From Prorocentrum cordatum (lineage: Eukaryota > Sar > Dinophyceae > Prorocentrales > Prorocentraceae): a DNA stretch of 64,000 nt. The notes beneath the pieces were generated by a model, which was not told the origin of the DNA, did no database searches, and saw nothing but the letters and a program-made list of their open reading frames with translations. Of this stretch, positions 9,586 to 19,330 are shown piece by piece. The DNA lies in the NCBI GenBank assembly GCA_963575745.1, contig CAUYUJ010017813.1, positions 124,001 to 188,000 on the forward strand, given 5' to 3'. Both the position numbers and the translations under genes were made by a program. How positions within the stretch are numbered: the first letter of the stretch is position 1; each line of letters opens with the position of its first letter.

Positions 9586-9791
9586 GATCCCGCAACATCC
9601 CGTGCCAGGACGTGCAAAGGCGAAGCCTCAAGATATGCAAGCAGACAGTTGCCATCTTTTCAGCAGCACAGAGCACAATGTTACTGAGCTCTCCGCCTGG
9701 GCACACAACGAGGCAAACAGTACACATCAGCAGTCCAGTGGCGACGAGTTGCGGGATCGTGAGACATGTTCGAGCAATCAAATCACTCCCA
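9585..9791 (-). repeat. Split direct repeat b1 (inner)
   Basis: Full-length version of the b repeat, containing the roughly 44-base segment absent from b2. It lies directly beside a2, as expected for B1-A2 of a YR retroelement. Confidence 0.9.
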
Positions 9792-10061
9792 TACCCACAT
9801 TCACTTGTGCCCTATGGAGTGTCTAAAAACATGTGTTAATCTAGACCCAAAAGACGGGGCCCGAGGCTGTGCATATACTGTTCAGTTAAATGGGCGACCA
9901 GGGAGCGAGCTAAAACATTACACAGGGGGGCGGGATAGGCCTGAGCCCTTCTAGTACGGAAGTTACCCTCGGCGTCCTTACTCATGAGCTGTATGCGGCT
10001 ATGCCCCGTAGCAGAACAGCGCCCCCCTGTCCCAGAACATCTTTTGAAATCGATCAGCGAG

Positions 10062-10640
10062 TTACAATTGATAACCAGGAAGCATGTAGGTTTTTTTCCA
10101 CTGGGTTCCATATTGACAGCAATGCGCCTCGAGCAGACGTGCCCCAAACTTGCGCATAAGAGAAGTGACCTGCTTGGTAAGCCAGACCCTGGACGAAAGC
10201 GGGTTCTCGAGCACCACGGGGGCCCCGATGGAGGCCAGCTGACAGATCGTGCGGAAGGTGGTGACCCAAAGCCTGTTGCCTAGCTGGACCCTGTCGCGAT
10301 CCCTTTTTGAGAGTTCCGGGAGACCCCGGAGGTGTTCACGATCGCCCCGAAGAGGTCCTGGCCCCCGACCATCGCTTTTTCGGGCCCGGGCCCAGGTCTG
10401 GCAGGGGAGGGCAGCAAGCAGGGCAAGGGCTCTGCCCGACTTAAAATCCTGGACGAGCCTGCGTCTGTTGGCGGTCCTCAGTATATCCGCGCCGAGCCCG
10501 TCGATCACGCCCCAAGCTTCCGCTTCGACCCCATGGGCGGCAACTGCCCTCGAGAAGCCGGCTTCACCAGAGAAGAGCTCGACGATTTTCTGGCCCTCGA
10601 AGAGCGCGCGGATCGGGCGAAGTGCGGCATGCCTGACCGG
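10062..10640 (-). pseudogene. C5-cytosine-methyltransferase-like domain of the YR element
   Basis: The last about 190 codons of this frame show VELFSGEAGFSRAVAAHG (AdoMet-binding motif I), LPCQTWARAR (Pro-Cys loop, motif IV position) and VVLENPLSSRVW (ENP in place of the usual ENV of motif VI), then CCQYGTQWKK. No target-recognition domain is evident, so the fold is a short Dcm-like core. DIRS-type elements usually carry an N6-adenine methyltransferase at this place; the PC and ENP motifs point instead to the C5 class. It lies in a different frame from the recombinase upstream, so either a frameshift fused them or a programmed shift was used. The role could be methylating element DNA, which is inference. 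Confidence 0.7.
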
Positions 10641-11645
10641 AGCTGGGCCTCGAGGTTGACCAGACGCGTGGCGGCGCGGCTCTGTGTCGCCTCGGAGACC
10701 AGCTTCTCTTGGAGCTGGAGCCTGCCGTGCGCCTCGTAGCGTCGGACCGACCGATCGCCCCTCCAGCGACCTCTGTCCTTTACCTCTGCCTTCGAGCGGA
10801 GACGGTTCAGGATGTCGTGCGAGGGCCCGCCGTGACGCAACTGGTATAGGTCGGGCTTGAGGGCGGCCAGTCCTGCGGTCCTGGCAGCAGTCTTGAAACT
10901 CTCGTTGAAGCTCCGGTTTTCGAAGTCGAACAGTGCTGGCCCTGCAGCCGCGCCCCGGTGCGCGTCCAGAAGGTATCCGAGGAACGGGGGAGCCGACGAG
11001 TCCAACAGCAGCGTCTCGTCGTACAGGCCAACTTTGCTGGGCTGGCCCCGCTCCGCGCGACGCAAGTGAATCGCGTAGCACGGGCTGCCCTTGGTCGGCG
11101 CGAGCACGTCCGTCACCTGAAGCGAGAGGAGCTCGATCGGCCTCAGGTAGGCCGAGAACAGGAGCATCACCGCCAGTGCCATGCTGACGAGGTTCATGCC
11201 GACGAGCTCCACCGCGATCAGCGCCGCGAGCGCCAGTGGCAGCGGCGGCCTGGTCCTGCCTGGGTCGAGCCTGTTGAACCCCTGCAGCGCCTTCATGGTC
11301 CGCACCAGTTTGTCGGGGCCCCTCTTGGAGAAGGACGGGCGGAGCTTGACCCAGGCCGCGTAGGTGCCCGTTGCCTCGCCGATGTCCGCGCCCACGATCC
11401 ACATCTGGTTCAGGTAGTGGACCAGCGCGCAGTCCACCAGCTTGGCAGAGGTGAGCCTGAGCCCCCCGGCATCCGCCCAGCTCTCGAAGTCGGCGACCCT
11501 CTTCACATGCATGGCGTGGGTCCGCTCGGTGACGGCGTTCGCCTCCAGGAACGTCTCGACGTGCGACTCCGACGAGTTCGACGCCTTGATCCCGATGGAG
11601 CCGACCAGCTCGCGCCTGAGCTGCGCCCGAGCCTGCTTGTTGGGC
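10640..11645 (-). pseudogene. Tyrosine recombinase of the YR element
   Basis: The frame 11645-10640 encodes an N-terminal helical, SAM-like core-binding domain (ETFLEANAVTERTHAMHVKR onward) and a catalytic domain. First-box arginine is in LLFSAYLRPIELLSL, second box is YQLRHGGPSHD (Tyr replaces the usual His three residues before Arg), then GRWRGDRSV with Trp in the third His/Trp position, and the likely nucleophile Tyr in VRRYEAHG. This fits the R-(H/Y)xxR-W-Y plan of phage-integrase-type recombinases, which would integrate a circular cDNA. The open frame with an ATG starts at 11512; homology-like sequence extends upstream without ATG. The upstream RNase H end lies in another frame. Confidence 0.8.
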
Positions 11646-11869
11646 GCTCCTCGAGCCAGGCGCTGCTTCTCCTGTGCTCCCAGCGTGCGGGCTCAGCGCG
11701 CTGCAGCGGCTGTCGGACGCCGCGGAGGCGGCCTCGCCGGCGCCGCCCTGAGGCCGCGGGCCGCGTGGCTGGAAGCCCGCCCAGTGGACGGGAGGGGGCA
11801 GTCCTGGCGGAGGTCGTGGCACGGTAAGCTGCGCCCCAGCACCCGCGGCGCCGGTCGGTAAAGTGCGCC

Positions 11870-14193
11870 TTGAGGAAGGAGACCCCTCCCCATGTTTGAG
11901 CCTAAGGTGCTCCCACAGACGGGGCCCCTTGTCCACTGGGTTTCGCTCCGAGGGTATCCAGCGATGGTGAGCGCGTGCTGATGTGGCGAGCTCCAGGGCA
12001 CAATCTCCTGCAGCAAACCAATCGCGTGAAGTTCTTCATTCGGCCCTTCTCCTGCCCCAAGACATTGCCTAGGTTGTCTCCCAGATGAAGGTGATGAGAA
12101 CGAAAGCCTCCAGAGGACCTCAGGGTGCGTTTTACGCCAGAGACCGCGGCCCGAGACTCCAGATCCCCGATGCCCTCCTTGAACACAAAGGGCGCCGCAT
12201 AGCTAGTCTTCCACATGGAGTCCTGCAGGAGGACCTCGGGGATCTCTTTGAATAGGAAGGTGGGCTCGTAAGGGGAGGGCTCGAAGCGGTCGACGATGGG
12301 CTTCACCGTCTCGAGGTCCTAGAACGGGTCGAGGGCCCCCAGAGCGGCACGACGCGGCGCGGAAGACGGCACGGCACAGCGATAGCGAAACCTCTCGCGA
12401 GCACCTCCAGCCTCCATCACATCCGAGACATTCCAGAGAGACTTGCCCACGGCGTACCCGGACAGCGAAGCATCTGTAGCTTTCACCTGCGGAATCCACG
12501 GCATCCTGAGGTCCGCCCAAGCGAGCGGCAGCAGCACAGATATCCACTTACACTCCAGCGCGGCGGAATGCCAGAGACGCCTCTTGCGGCTCCAGTTCTC
12601 GTGCGTGAACTGATGCAGGGCATTAGACAGCGAGAACATGGAGCGGGTGAGGAGGAATATCGGCGCGACGTAACCGAGAGCCTTACTAATTTGCCAGCCT
12701 GTGACGCGAGGTCTTCTCCTGAGATGAGTGAACGCTGCCACGGCCTTCTCAAGCCGATGCGGGATCGGAAAGACCCCCCCCCCGCGTTTTCCATCAACAA
12801 GGTAGCCCAGGGACTCGAAAAAGGTTGTTACCTCCACCTCTTCATGAACCTGGAAGCCCGCACGTCTGAGCTGATCGACTGCCAACATCTTAACATTACT
12901 GACAGAGTCCTTGTCTGTGCCCATGACAATCAGGTTGTCGCAATAGGGGGGGACCACGGGAACCTTACAAGATAAATCCGGAGTGGGAGCGTCTTCTTCG
13001 AGAAGTCGGTCAGAGCCCAGTTGGGTACCCAATAAGACCTGATGAGAGTGAGCCCTCTGTGCGAACCAGAATGCCCAGGGCCAGCCCTGAGGACAGACAC
13101 GCACGACAGGATACACGCGCCCAGGAAGGCCAGCCCGAGAAGACTCATGTCCAGGAAGAGCGCTCCAAGAAATGACGTTGGCAGCACTAACAGTTGGCAG
13201 GCCAAAGTACTTTCGGAGCCCGTGCGGCAGCACGAGCCAGTAGAAAAAGTTGCTGACATCCGACAGAGCACCGTGCAAAACTTGGCCTTGCGGAGCCTGC
13301 AAGCGAGAGAGGACGGCCCCCGTCGCAATCCTCATCCGAGGCGGCGCTCTGCATCTACGGTTCGGACTCCTGCAGTCCAAGACCACGCGCAGAGCAACAC
13401 CTTTCTTGTCGACAAAGAATGGAGTGATGTGATCCTCGACCTCAAACGAAAACTCAACGATACCCGCGTGATACAAGTCTTTCACAAAACCTTCGTATGC
13501 AATCTGATCAGCTCGTAAGACCTCATCGAAGTAGGGGGTGACATGAGGAGAGGTCTCGATCACTTTCCCCCACTCCTGTGGGGTCTTCAGCATGCGGTCG
13601 GCCCCCTCGATTAAAACCTGGCGCCCCTCCTGGTCGAGAACATCCTCGAGCCTGGGCGCCCTTGCGCCCGACTGAGGAAGAGACGCGGGGGCAGTGCGAA
13701 AGGGTCGGACGCGGCTCGCAACCTCCTCCGAAGCGTAGGAGAGGTCTGTGCGCATGACCTCACGGAAGGCGTCATGCGGAAAAGGTACAGGTTTACCGCT
13801 GCCAGGCACAGAAGCTAGCTTGCTCAGTACCTGATGGTGAGCCTCCTCCTGGGCGAGGTTGGGGGCGAGGTCCGTGGAGCCGACCCCGTACAACTCATTG
13901 AGGGCATTGCACGCCGTCGTCGCTTCTTGCGCACGCCGCTCACGACGCCGGAGGGATCGATCTGAAGCCAAAACTTGCTCAGGCACCTCATGTCCTGCAT
14001 CAACTGGAGGCAAAGGAAAAAGATCGCGTGGCCGATCGCCTGCGACCGCCTGACCATGTCGATGAGCATGAAAAGGCCCAAGCACCTGTGGAGCGCGAGC
14101 TTGATGAAGTCGAGGCTGTAAGACATCACCACCGCGCTGGCCTGGGAGATCTCCTGGGAGTCGGCCACACTGCCCAGGAGGGAGGGGGCTCAT
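11870..14193 (-). pseudogene. Reverse transcriptase-RNase H of the YR element, with in-frame TAG
   Basis: The main frame (14193-12322) holds VTPYFDEVLR, ITPFFVDKKG, RVVLDCRSPNRR and PPYCDNLIVMG. The last is the active-site region, with YCDN where most RTs have YxDD; I believe Asn at the last position is common in this dinoflagellate family. RNase H follows: VKATDASLSGYAV (first Asp), then a TAG stop at 12319-12321. Beyond it the same frame resumes with EGIGDLESRAAV (Glu) and LHLGDNLGNVL (Asp). A shift near 11990 then leads to RWIPSERNPVDKGPRLW (last Asp), the usual end of this RNase H. One stop and one shift therefore break an otherwise continuous protein. It converts element RNA to DNA. Confidence 0.85.
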
Positions 14194-15508
14194 CCCTCCT
14201 CGCCCGCGGGGCCCAGCCCGCCCCCGCCGCGACCACGGCCTTTGCCGCGTCCACGACTCCGGGCCTGCTGCTCCGGGCTTTTCTGCTCTCCTTCGCGATG
14301 GCCGCCTGGTCCTTCAGCTGGTTCGCCACGTACTGGGCCAGCGCAGGATTGGTGCCGCCTCCTGCCGTCTGGGGCCCCCAGCTCATGAGCACATCTCCAG
14401 CAGAGTAATCAGGATTGGATGGCGCGGCCCTGTGGGCCTCCTTGATGAGGGCCATGCGGCGGCACACCAACTCGGCCCACTTCAGAGCCGGCAAGTTGAA
14501 TTGGTCGTAGGTGGCCGCCGCGTCCAATATCCTGCACAGAACCTGATGTTCATACACCGAACGATCGCCCTCTGGGATGCGGGAAGATCGAACCCACCTC
14601 TCATGGTGAGCGTTCGGGCTCGCATCATCATCTCGGATCTGCTTCAGCTGCCAGAACGTGGTAGGCGGACCGTCGAGGCCGAGACCGCCGCGCGGAGGCG
14701 CAGGGCCCATGGCCGCCACCGCGTCCGCGAAGCCGACCTTGCGCTCACCCGACGCGTCCGTGACGACTGGCAGCACCCTGAGATCGTCATGCACGAATCG
14801 GTATATATCAGCCTCCGCCGTGCGCTGCACGAACAGGTGTCCGTTCCCGTACTGGATGATGGCCTTGTCACCGAGGGTCACTCCGTGATCGGGCAGCGTT
14901 GGTATCTGGGTCCCCTTCGCGATGTTCAGGGTGCCCTCGGCCGCGACCCACGCGAGCGGGGGGCCAGCCTGCGCCGCGGCGCCAGCGGGCCCGGGCGCCG
15001 CGGCCGCCGCAGCAGCCGCACCTGGGACAGCCGCGCCGCCTGCCACCGCAGGCGGGGGCGCAGCGGGGCCGAGGTGAGCTCCCAGCGGGGGGGCCGCAGC
15101 CACCAGTGCCCCAGGCGGCGGGGCCGCTGGCCCCAGCGGCGGATGCCACGCGGCGGGGGCAGCGCCAGGTGGGCCCACAACAGGCACCACAGGCCCTGGC
15201 GGAACTGGAACCCCTGCCTGAAGAGCACCATCCGCCACGTGCTGGATCATCTCGGCAGCCGTCGGCACGACACGAAACCGATACACACTTGCTATGGGAA
15301 TGTCTGGGGGCGACACCCCTGGGGCGCTCCGAAACTCAGCAATATCGAGAATATCTGGACGAAGCTCTTCCACAAAAATGTCGCCGTCGAGCGTTAGCAC
15401 TGCGAAGTGGCCTGGCGGATTGCCAACAGCGAGAATGAGCCGCTCATGCCAGAGCGGCGGGCCAGGCAGGTCATACCTGACCAGCACCACATCACCGGGC
15501 GCCACCAT
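14126..15508 (-). CDS. Gag-like protein of the YR element
   Basis: Intact 460-codon frame. Residues 1-100 form a compact beta-rich region (starts MVAPGDVVLVRYDLPG). Residues about 105-190 are a Pro/Ala/Gly-rich linker. The C-terminal half is helical and charged, with WAELVCRRMALIKEAHR, NPDYSAGDVLMSW, NPALAQYVANQLKDQAAI and KESRKA. I recognise this C-terminal pattern from repetitive dinoflagellate proteins upstream of RT domains. No zinc knuckle or protease motif is seen. The ATG overlaps the end of the preceding small ORF by 17 bases, and the 3' end overlaps the RT frame by 68 bases in another frame, so Gag-Pol expression may need a frameshift or re-initiation. Confidence 0.7.
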   Translation of the reverse strand: MVAPGDVVLVRYDLPGPPLWHERLILAVGNPPGHFAVLTLDGDIFVEELRPDILDIAEFRSAPGVSPPDIPIASVYRFRVVPTAAEMIQHVADGALQAGVPVPPGPVVPVVGPPGAAPAAWHPPLGPAAPPPGALVAAAPPLGAHLGPAAPPPAVAGGAAVPGAAAAAAAAPGPAGAAAQAGPPLAWVAAEGTLNIAKGTQIPTLPDHGVTLGDKAIIQYGNGHLFVQRTAEADIYRFVHDDLRVLPVVTDASGERKVGFADAVAAMGPAPPRGGLGLDGPPTTFWQLKQIRDDDASPNAHHERWVRSSRIPEGDRSVYEHQVLCRILDAAATYDQFNLPALKWAELVCRRMALIKEAHRAAPSNPDYSAGDVLMSWGPQTAGGGTNPALAQYVANQLKDQAAIAKESRKARSSRPGVVDAAKAVVAAGAGWAPRARRDEPPPSWAVWPTPRRSPRPARW

Positions 15509-15929
15509 TGCGCTGACGTATGATGGCGAGCTGCTTCAGCGCCAGATCCCGCGTAGCAGCGTCGTCCACGACGGCCTCGGGCTCGGGGCGCCTGAACACG
15601 AACGTGGTCAGCCAGCCGCCGCAGCGACCAATGGGACCTGTGCAAGTCAGGACTCCAAATCCCACGAGGAGGCCCGCGACGAAACCGAAGATGCCAGACC
15701 AGCCCGCTCCCTCGGCGACCTGCGGGGTCACTGACGGACAAGAGAAAGTCGGACAAGTGATATTGATCGACGGCGTCGAACAAGTGACTGTCGGACAGGT
15801 GACCACGCAGTCAGGGCAAGGCGGGCACTGACGCGAGCCCAGGCCCCAAATGATCGCAAGATCGGCGGCCTTGGTAGCGACTAGCTGGGCGGGCCAACCG
15901 ACCATGAGAACAGACTTGGGCCGTAACAT
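15492..15929 (-). CDS. Cys-rich single-pass membrane ORF at the 5' end of the YR element
   Basis: Intact 145-codon frame. Residues about 33-70 carry a run of CPPC/CPTVTC/CPTFSC-type Cys-Pro motifs. A hydrophobic segment (GWSGIFGFVAGLLVGFGVLT) follows, then a basic, charged tail. The first ATG lies inside repeat a1, and a second at codon 8 (MVGWPAQ) may be the true start. It overlaps the Gag-like ORF by 17 bases, an arrangement that suggests translational coupling. Such a protein is not part of the standard DIRS/PAT/Ngaro gene set. It has no signal peptide that I can define. Function unknown; anchoring particles to membrane is speculation. Confidence 0.6.
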   Translation of the reverse strand: MLRPKSVLMVGWPAQLVATKAADLAIIWGLGSRQCPPCPDCVVTCPTVTCSTPSINITCPTFSCPSVTPQVAEGAGWSGIFGFVAGLLVGFGVLTCTGPIGRCGGWLTTFVFRRPEPEAVVDDAATRDLALKQLAIIRQRNGGAR

Positions 15930-15975
15930 TATGATACGGCACTCCCTTCAAGCTTTATCATAGCTCGTGAACTTT

Positions 15976-15980
<5 letters not shown>
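15913..15980 (-). repeat. Split direct repeat a1 (outer 5' end)
   Basis: 68 bases matching a2 (9518-9585) at 64 positions. The outer border runs straight into a (TA)n array, and the inner part contains the first ATG of the small membrane ORF. Confidence 0.95.
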
Positions 15981-16033
<53 letters not shown>

Positions 16034-16052
16034 ACATATATATATGTATATA
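15978..16052. repeat. (TA)n array
   Basis: Nearly pure TA dinucleotides from 15978 to about 16030, then CACACATATATATATGTATAT. It borders the 5' end of the YR element and could be its target. Confidence 0.9.
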
Positions 16053-16290
16053 TCAGAATGAGGGGGCGAAGCGGTCATTCATGCTCCAGGCGTGGCTGAA
16101 TTGAGAATCCGCGGTGAGGATTATGTTGGTTGCGTTGTTGTTGTGGTTGCTGTTGTTGTTGTGATTGTGGTTGTGGCTGTGGTTGTGGTTGTGGTTGTTG
16201 TTGTTGTTGCTGCTGCTGCTGCTGTTGTGGTTGTTGTTGTTGTTGTTGCTGTTGTTGCTTGTTGTCGTCGCCCCCCCCGCGTCGCGCCAC
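16052..16290. repeat. Dispersed repeat with (GTT)n array, copy 1
   Basis: CAGAATGAGGGGGCGAAGCG, GGTCATTCAT and GCGTGGCTGAATTGAGAA precede a GTT/GTG array (about 16120-16260) ending in TTGTTGTCGTCG. The same order occurs at 28210-28580, so the array is part of a mobile or duplicated unit. Between 16290 and 16440 nothing was recognised. Confidence 0.75.
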
Positions 16291-16439
16291 CCGCTCGTGA
16301 AACCTAGATTTGGCCGTGTTCCCTGGACCTGGGAGTATAAGTCGCTGTGCTGTTGCGTCGCTTTTGCCAGAGTATTTAGATCTGCCCACCATTGCTTTGC
16401 CCACGGAGTGCTGCGCTCGTGAACCTTGCCCGCGTTGTC

Positions 16440-17132
16440 TCAACGGCGGCGCGTGACGCAGTCATCCAATCTCGTGGTTCCGAAAACCCCCATGAGTGCT
16501 TGCTCGTGATTCGCGGGGCCCCTGACGATTGCCCTGGTCCACCTCAAACGTGGCAGCTGGAGCTCGACGGCAGTGGGCGATATGTCCCAGAAGGAGAAGA
16601 CCGTCCTGGAAGGCATGCGGCGAGAGCGGCCGTCGTCTGCCGTGACCGCCGGTCTGCCTTTCACCAGTCCCCGAAGCATTCTTACGATCACGCTGTCCAA
16701 TCGATCAGTGCAATCTTCAGGTAGCACAAATGCTGACAGTCCAGATATAGCTGCCGAGTACACAAAGCATAAGAAGAGCATCCGCTTCAGCCTGTGCGGC
16801 AGCGGCAGGTACCAGGTGTGTCCTAGCGGTCGCCATTCAGCACGCGCTGCTTTAATTATGTTCCTCCACTCCGTGCGCAGCACGCCGTCGAAGGGAAGGA
16901 TCGGGCCGAGGAGCCTTGTCTCACGGTCGACAGTGCCCTTCACCACAGACTGCACGCACATCTGCTTGATGCATGCAAAAGCCCCCTGCCCGACGATATT
17001 CACGATGTGTACTGTTTCATGCTTGTTTAGATGCTGCCCTGTATTAAGTACTTGCTCTTGCAGTAGATCAGTTGCATGATTCAGTTGTGCTGCTATGTGT
17101 TGTGCTGCTAGCTTGCATGCGTGAACGCGCAT
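16440..17132 (-). pseudogene. LINE RT C-terminal region
   Basis: A 230-codon open frame. ETRLLGPILPFDGVLRTEW and WRPLGHTWYLPLPHRLKRML fit the RT thumb region (R-x-LG-x-x-L..G), and LPRLRWTRAIVRGPANHEQ followed by GVFG fits the tail after the polymerase in dinoflagellate LINEs. The frame begins at an internal ATG, not a true start. The upstream frame 17562-17164 on the same strand (MRAAIEHATAHVKAMGGEQD) may be the preceding part but has no firm motif. Confidence 0.6.
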
Positions 17133-17683
17133 GCGTGAGACATCGCCGGCGAACGCGTCAGAGTCAAACCCTTTTGTCGACCACCTTCCGGAATATTACG
17201 CTGCGCCCAGCGAAAAGCTGGTAAGTGAAATCCCCCTGTCGCAATTTGTCACACCACGTCTCAATCCCTGGGGTGAAGACGTCCACGAAATCAGCTGCAA
17301 CCCAAGAGTGTCCTATGGCGGTCCCACGATCGGCCCGGTAGTCCTGCTCCCCGCCCATAGCTTTCACGTGCGCGGTGGCATGCTCGATCGCCGCGCGCAT
17401 GTACGACTGCTGCTCTGGCTGTGCTGCACTGCTGTGCAATGCGCGCAGACATTCCCGATTCGTGGAAGCGAACGCGTTCGAGCTGTCGCGATTCGCCAAT
17501 GCGTGCGACACTCGTGCATCTCTACAACGCCATACTGCTGAGGAAAGGGCGAGCACCCTCACGACGACGACCTCGGAGACCCCCGTGTGCGAAATCCTTC
17601 GGTGTGGGTCTCTTCGTGCGCTTCAGGAGCTGTCCGCAAAAACTCATGCCGAACGCGTCGTAACAATGCAATATGCGCTGCCT

Positions 17684-17992
17684 TTATATACCGCGTGAGC
17701 CATTCTGCTTGGGCTGGAAGAAAGCGCGCGGCCGCGCTGTGCTCGCGGGCATGAGCTGTACCACGCGGATAAGGGTGAGGAGATCGTCATACCTGCGGGA
17801 GAATGAGCGAGGGATGCAGAAGTGCGTGCCGTTGTCGTTGGAGTACATCTCCTTGTCCATGGCGATCAGCAGCGCCTCAGAAGTGACCCCCCAGGCTGGG
17901 CATACGCGCCTCTTGGGGGCATGCCGAAGATATTTTATCGGACCTTGCCGATCGGAATTGGCCTGGGCTACTGCAAAACCTGGCGGTGCCAA
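17684..17992 (-). pseudogene. Possible LINE RT N-terminal fragment
   Basis: A 102-codon frame with KRRVCPAWGVTSEALLIAMD could correspond to the segment that leads into the polymerase domain. There is no catalytic motif, and the assignment rests on its position between the endonuclease end and the RT end. It could equally be unrelated. Confidence 0.25.
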
Positions 17993-18151
17993 CTTGGGTA
18001 AAAATTGATAATCAGCTGCCAGCTCTGTCCGCCGTCTTCAGCTTGCTCGGCGAATCCTTTTGCGGCGGCGTCCGGCGCCATGCTTTCTTTTGCCCCAAAA
18101 TTGGAACGCTTCTTCGGGCATCGAGCAGTGCCTGAAAGTGAAGTCCTCAAA

Positions 18152-18798
18152 CTACGTACTTGTGACCAATCGCGTTTTTCCAAGCCCTCGAAAGTTCTTC
18201 AGCGGTCTCGGCGCGCCTCTCCAATGTGCATCGCCGTCGTGCTCATTGAAGTTCGCGAAAAATGGCGCCCAGTCGTTCACATACTGCGTCGTATTCAGAT
18301 TGCTGGAGACTTGATTCGCTAAACGCCTTGCTTGGGCCATGCCCCCGTTTTTCACGTGAAACTGCTCATCTCCGCATTGAATCCATCCGCCCCTTTCGCG
18401 CGTGCTCGCACTTCTGAAACTCATGCTCGCCACGAGGAAAAATCTTCACTGAGATTTTTTTGAATGCACTCTCGCAATAAATCCCAGCCGGTTTGCGCGT
18501 CGCCTCGGCCCCACATTCCCCTCCAAGTGTCTTCGGGGATTTCTTCGGTGTTCCGCTCAATCTCTTTCAAGTAGTCTGTGCGCAAGTGCCCGTGCACGTA
18601 GGCCCCCATAAAAGAATCTCGATTAATTCGAGGATGATGAGAACCTTTGTGCCCATGCTTCCCATGAGTGTCAATCTCAAGCATCAGCGGCACGTGGCCC
18701 TGCGGCACCTCGGTTTCCCGTCGCTGCAACCGTCGGCCGAGCTGCTTTAGCGCGCGCATCGAGGAGCAGGAAAGTAAGAACGCGAACGCTCGAGGCAA
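18152..18798 (-). pseudogene. LINE endonuclease end and linker, frameshifted
   Basis: The frame 18798-18421 has VPQGHVPLMLEIDTHGKH, which resembles the SDH-box strand of the EEP endonuclease (GHVPLMLEI), followed by INRDSFMGAYVHGHLRTDYL and a linker with IPEDTWRGMWGRG. A second frame (18433-18152) carries on with FFANFNEHDGDAHWRGAPR. The earlier endonuclease motifs are not recognised upstream, so the domain is truncated or scrambled. Confidence 0.45.
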
Positions 18799-18799
18799 C

Positions 18800-19330
18800 C
18801 CTAAGCGAAAGCGCCGTTCCTGCAGGAAGTCCCGGGCGGGAGCTCACGACGGGCGGGTCGGGCGGGTGGGGCATTCAAGCGGGATGCCTGAGCATGGCGA
18901 GAGCGCAATTCCCAAGTAAATTGCGGCGGCGTCCTCGGCGCAGCGCGTTTCCCGAGCGTCGAAAGCGCGATGTCTGAATGCATTGCATGGAAATCGCAGG
19001 CGATAGCGCAATGCCTGAATCAAATGTGAGGGGTTCTCTGGGGGGAGCGGGGGTCCTAACTAAATTGCGACGAAATCTGAACTAAATTGCGAGGAAGTCT
19101 CATGCGGGAACGCCGTTCCTGAGCACATTGCGAGGAAGTCTCAGATGGGAAAGGGGCTTCCTGACTAACTCGCGAGAATGTCACAGGCGGGAGCACTGAC
19201 CCTGAGTAAATTGCGAGGAACTCCCCGGCGGGCGCGGGGCGCCCTGAGAAAATTTGGAGAAAGTGTCAGAAGGGGGCCGTTGTTATCGCAATCCGGGGGG
19301 CCAAGGGCACAGTTTGAGCATCGAGATTTC
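18800..19330. repeat. Degenerate minisatellite, TAAATTGCGAGGAAGTCTCA type
   Basis: Variants of 'CTGAGTAAATTGCGAGGAA' followed by 'GTC..GGCGGGA' recur every 40-60 bases, clearest at 19050-19250. Earlier units from about 18800 are more diverged. No gene is supported in it. Confidence 0.6.

Larger units (their letters stand above)
9264..15980 (-). mobile_element. Tyrosine-recombinase retrotransposon with split direct repeats
   Basis: On the minus strand the order is: repeat a1 (15980-15913), Cys-rich membrane ORF, Gag-like ORF, RT and RNase H, tyrosine recombinase, methyltransferase-like domain, repeat b1 (9791-9585), repeat a2 (9585-9518), 91 bases with two hairpins, repeat b2 (9426-9264). The arrangement A1-genes-B1-A2-B2 is the split-direct-repeat layout of PAT/Ngaro-type YR retrotransposons. 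No LTRs, protease or DDE integrase were seen. The element has at least one stop and three frameshifts, so this copy is defective, but a1 and a2 differ at only 4 of 68 positions. Both outer ends abut AT-rich DNA. Confidence 0.85.

Noticed and set aside
9264-9791. Solo LTRs of an LTR retrotransposon
   Set aside because: The repeats are interleaved (b1-a2-b2) and pair with a1 at the other end, and the element has a tyrosine recombinase and no DDE integrase.
10958-11827. Plus-strand 289-codon frame
   Set aside because: It lies opposite the recombinase, whose minus-strand frame has the family's catalytic residues.
14432-15397. Plus-strand 321-codon frame
   Set aside because: It lies opposite the Gag-like ORF, which has the recognised protein pattern.
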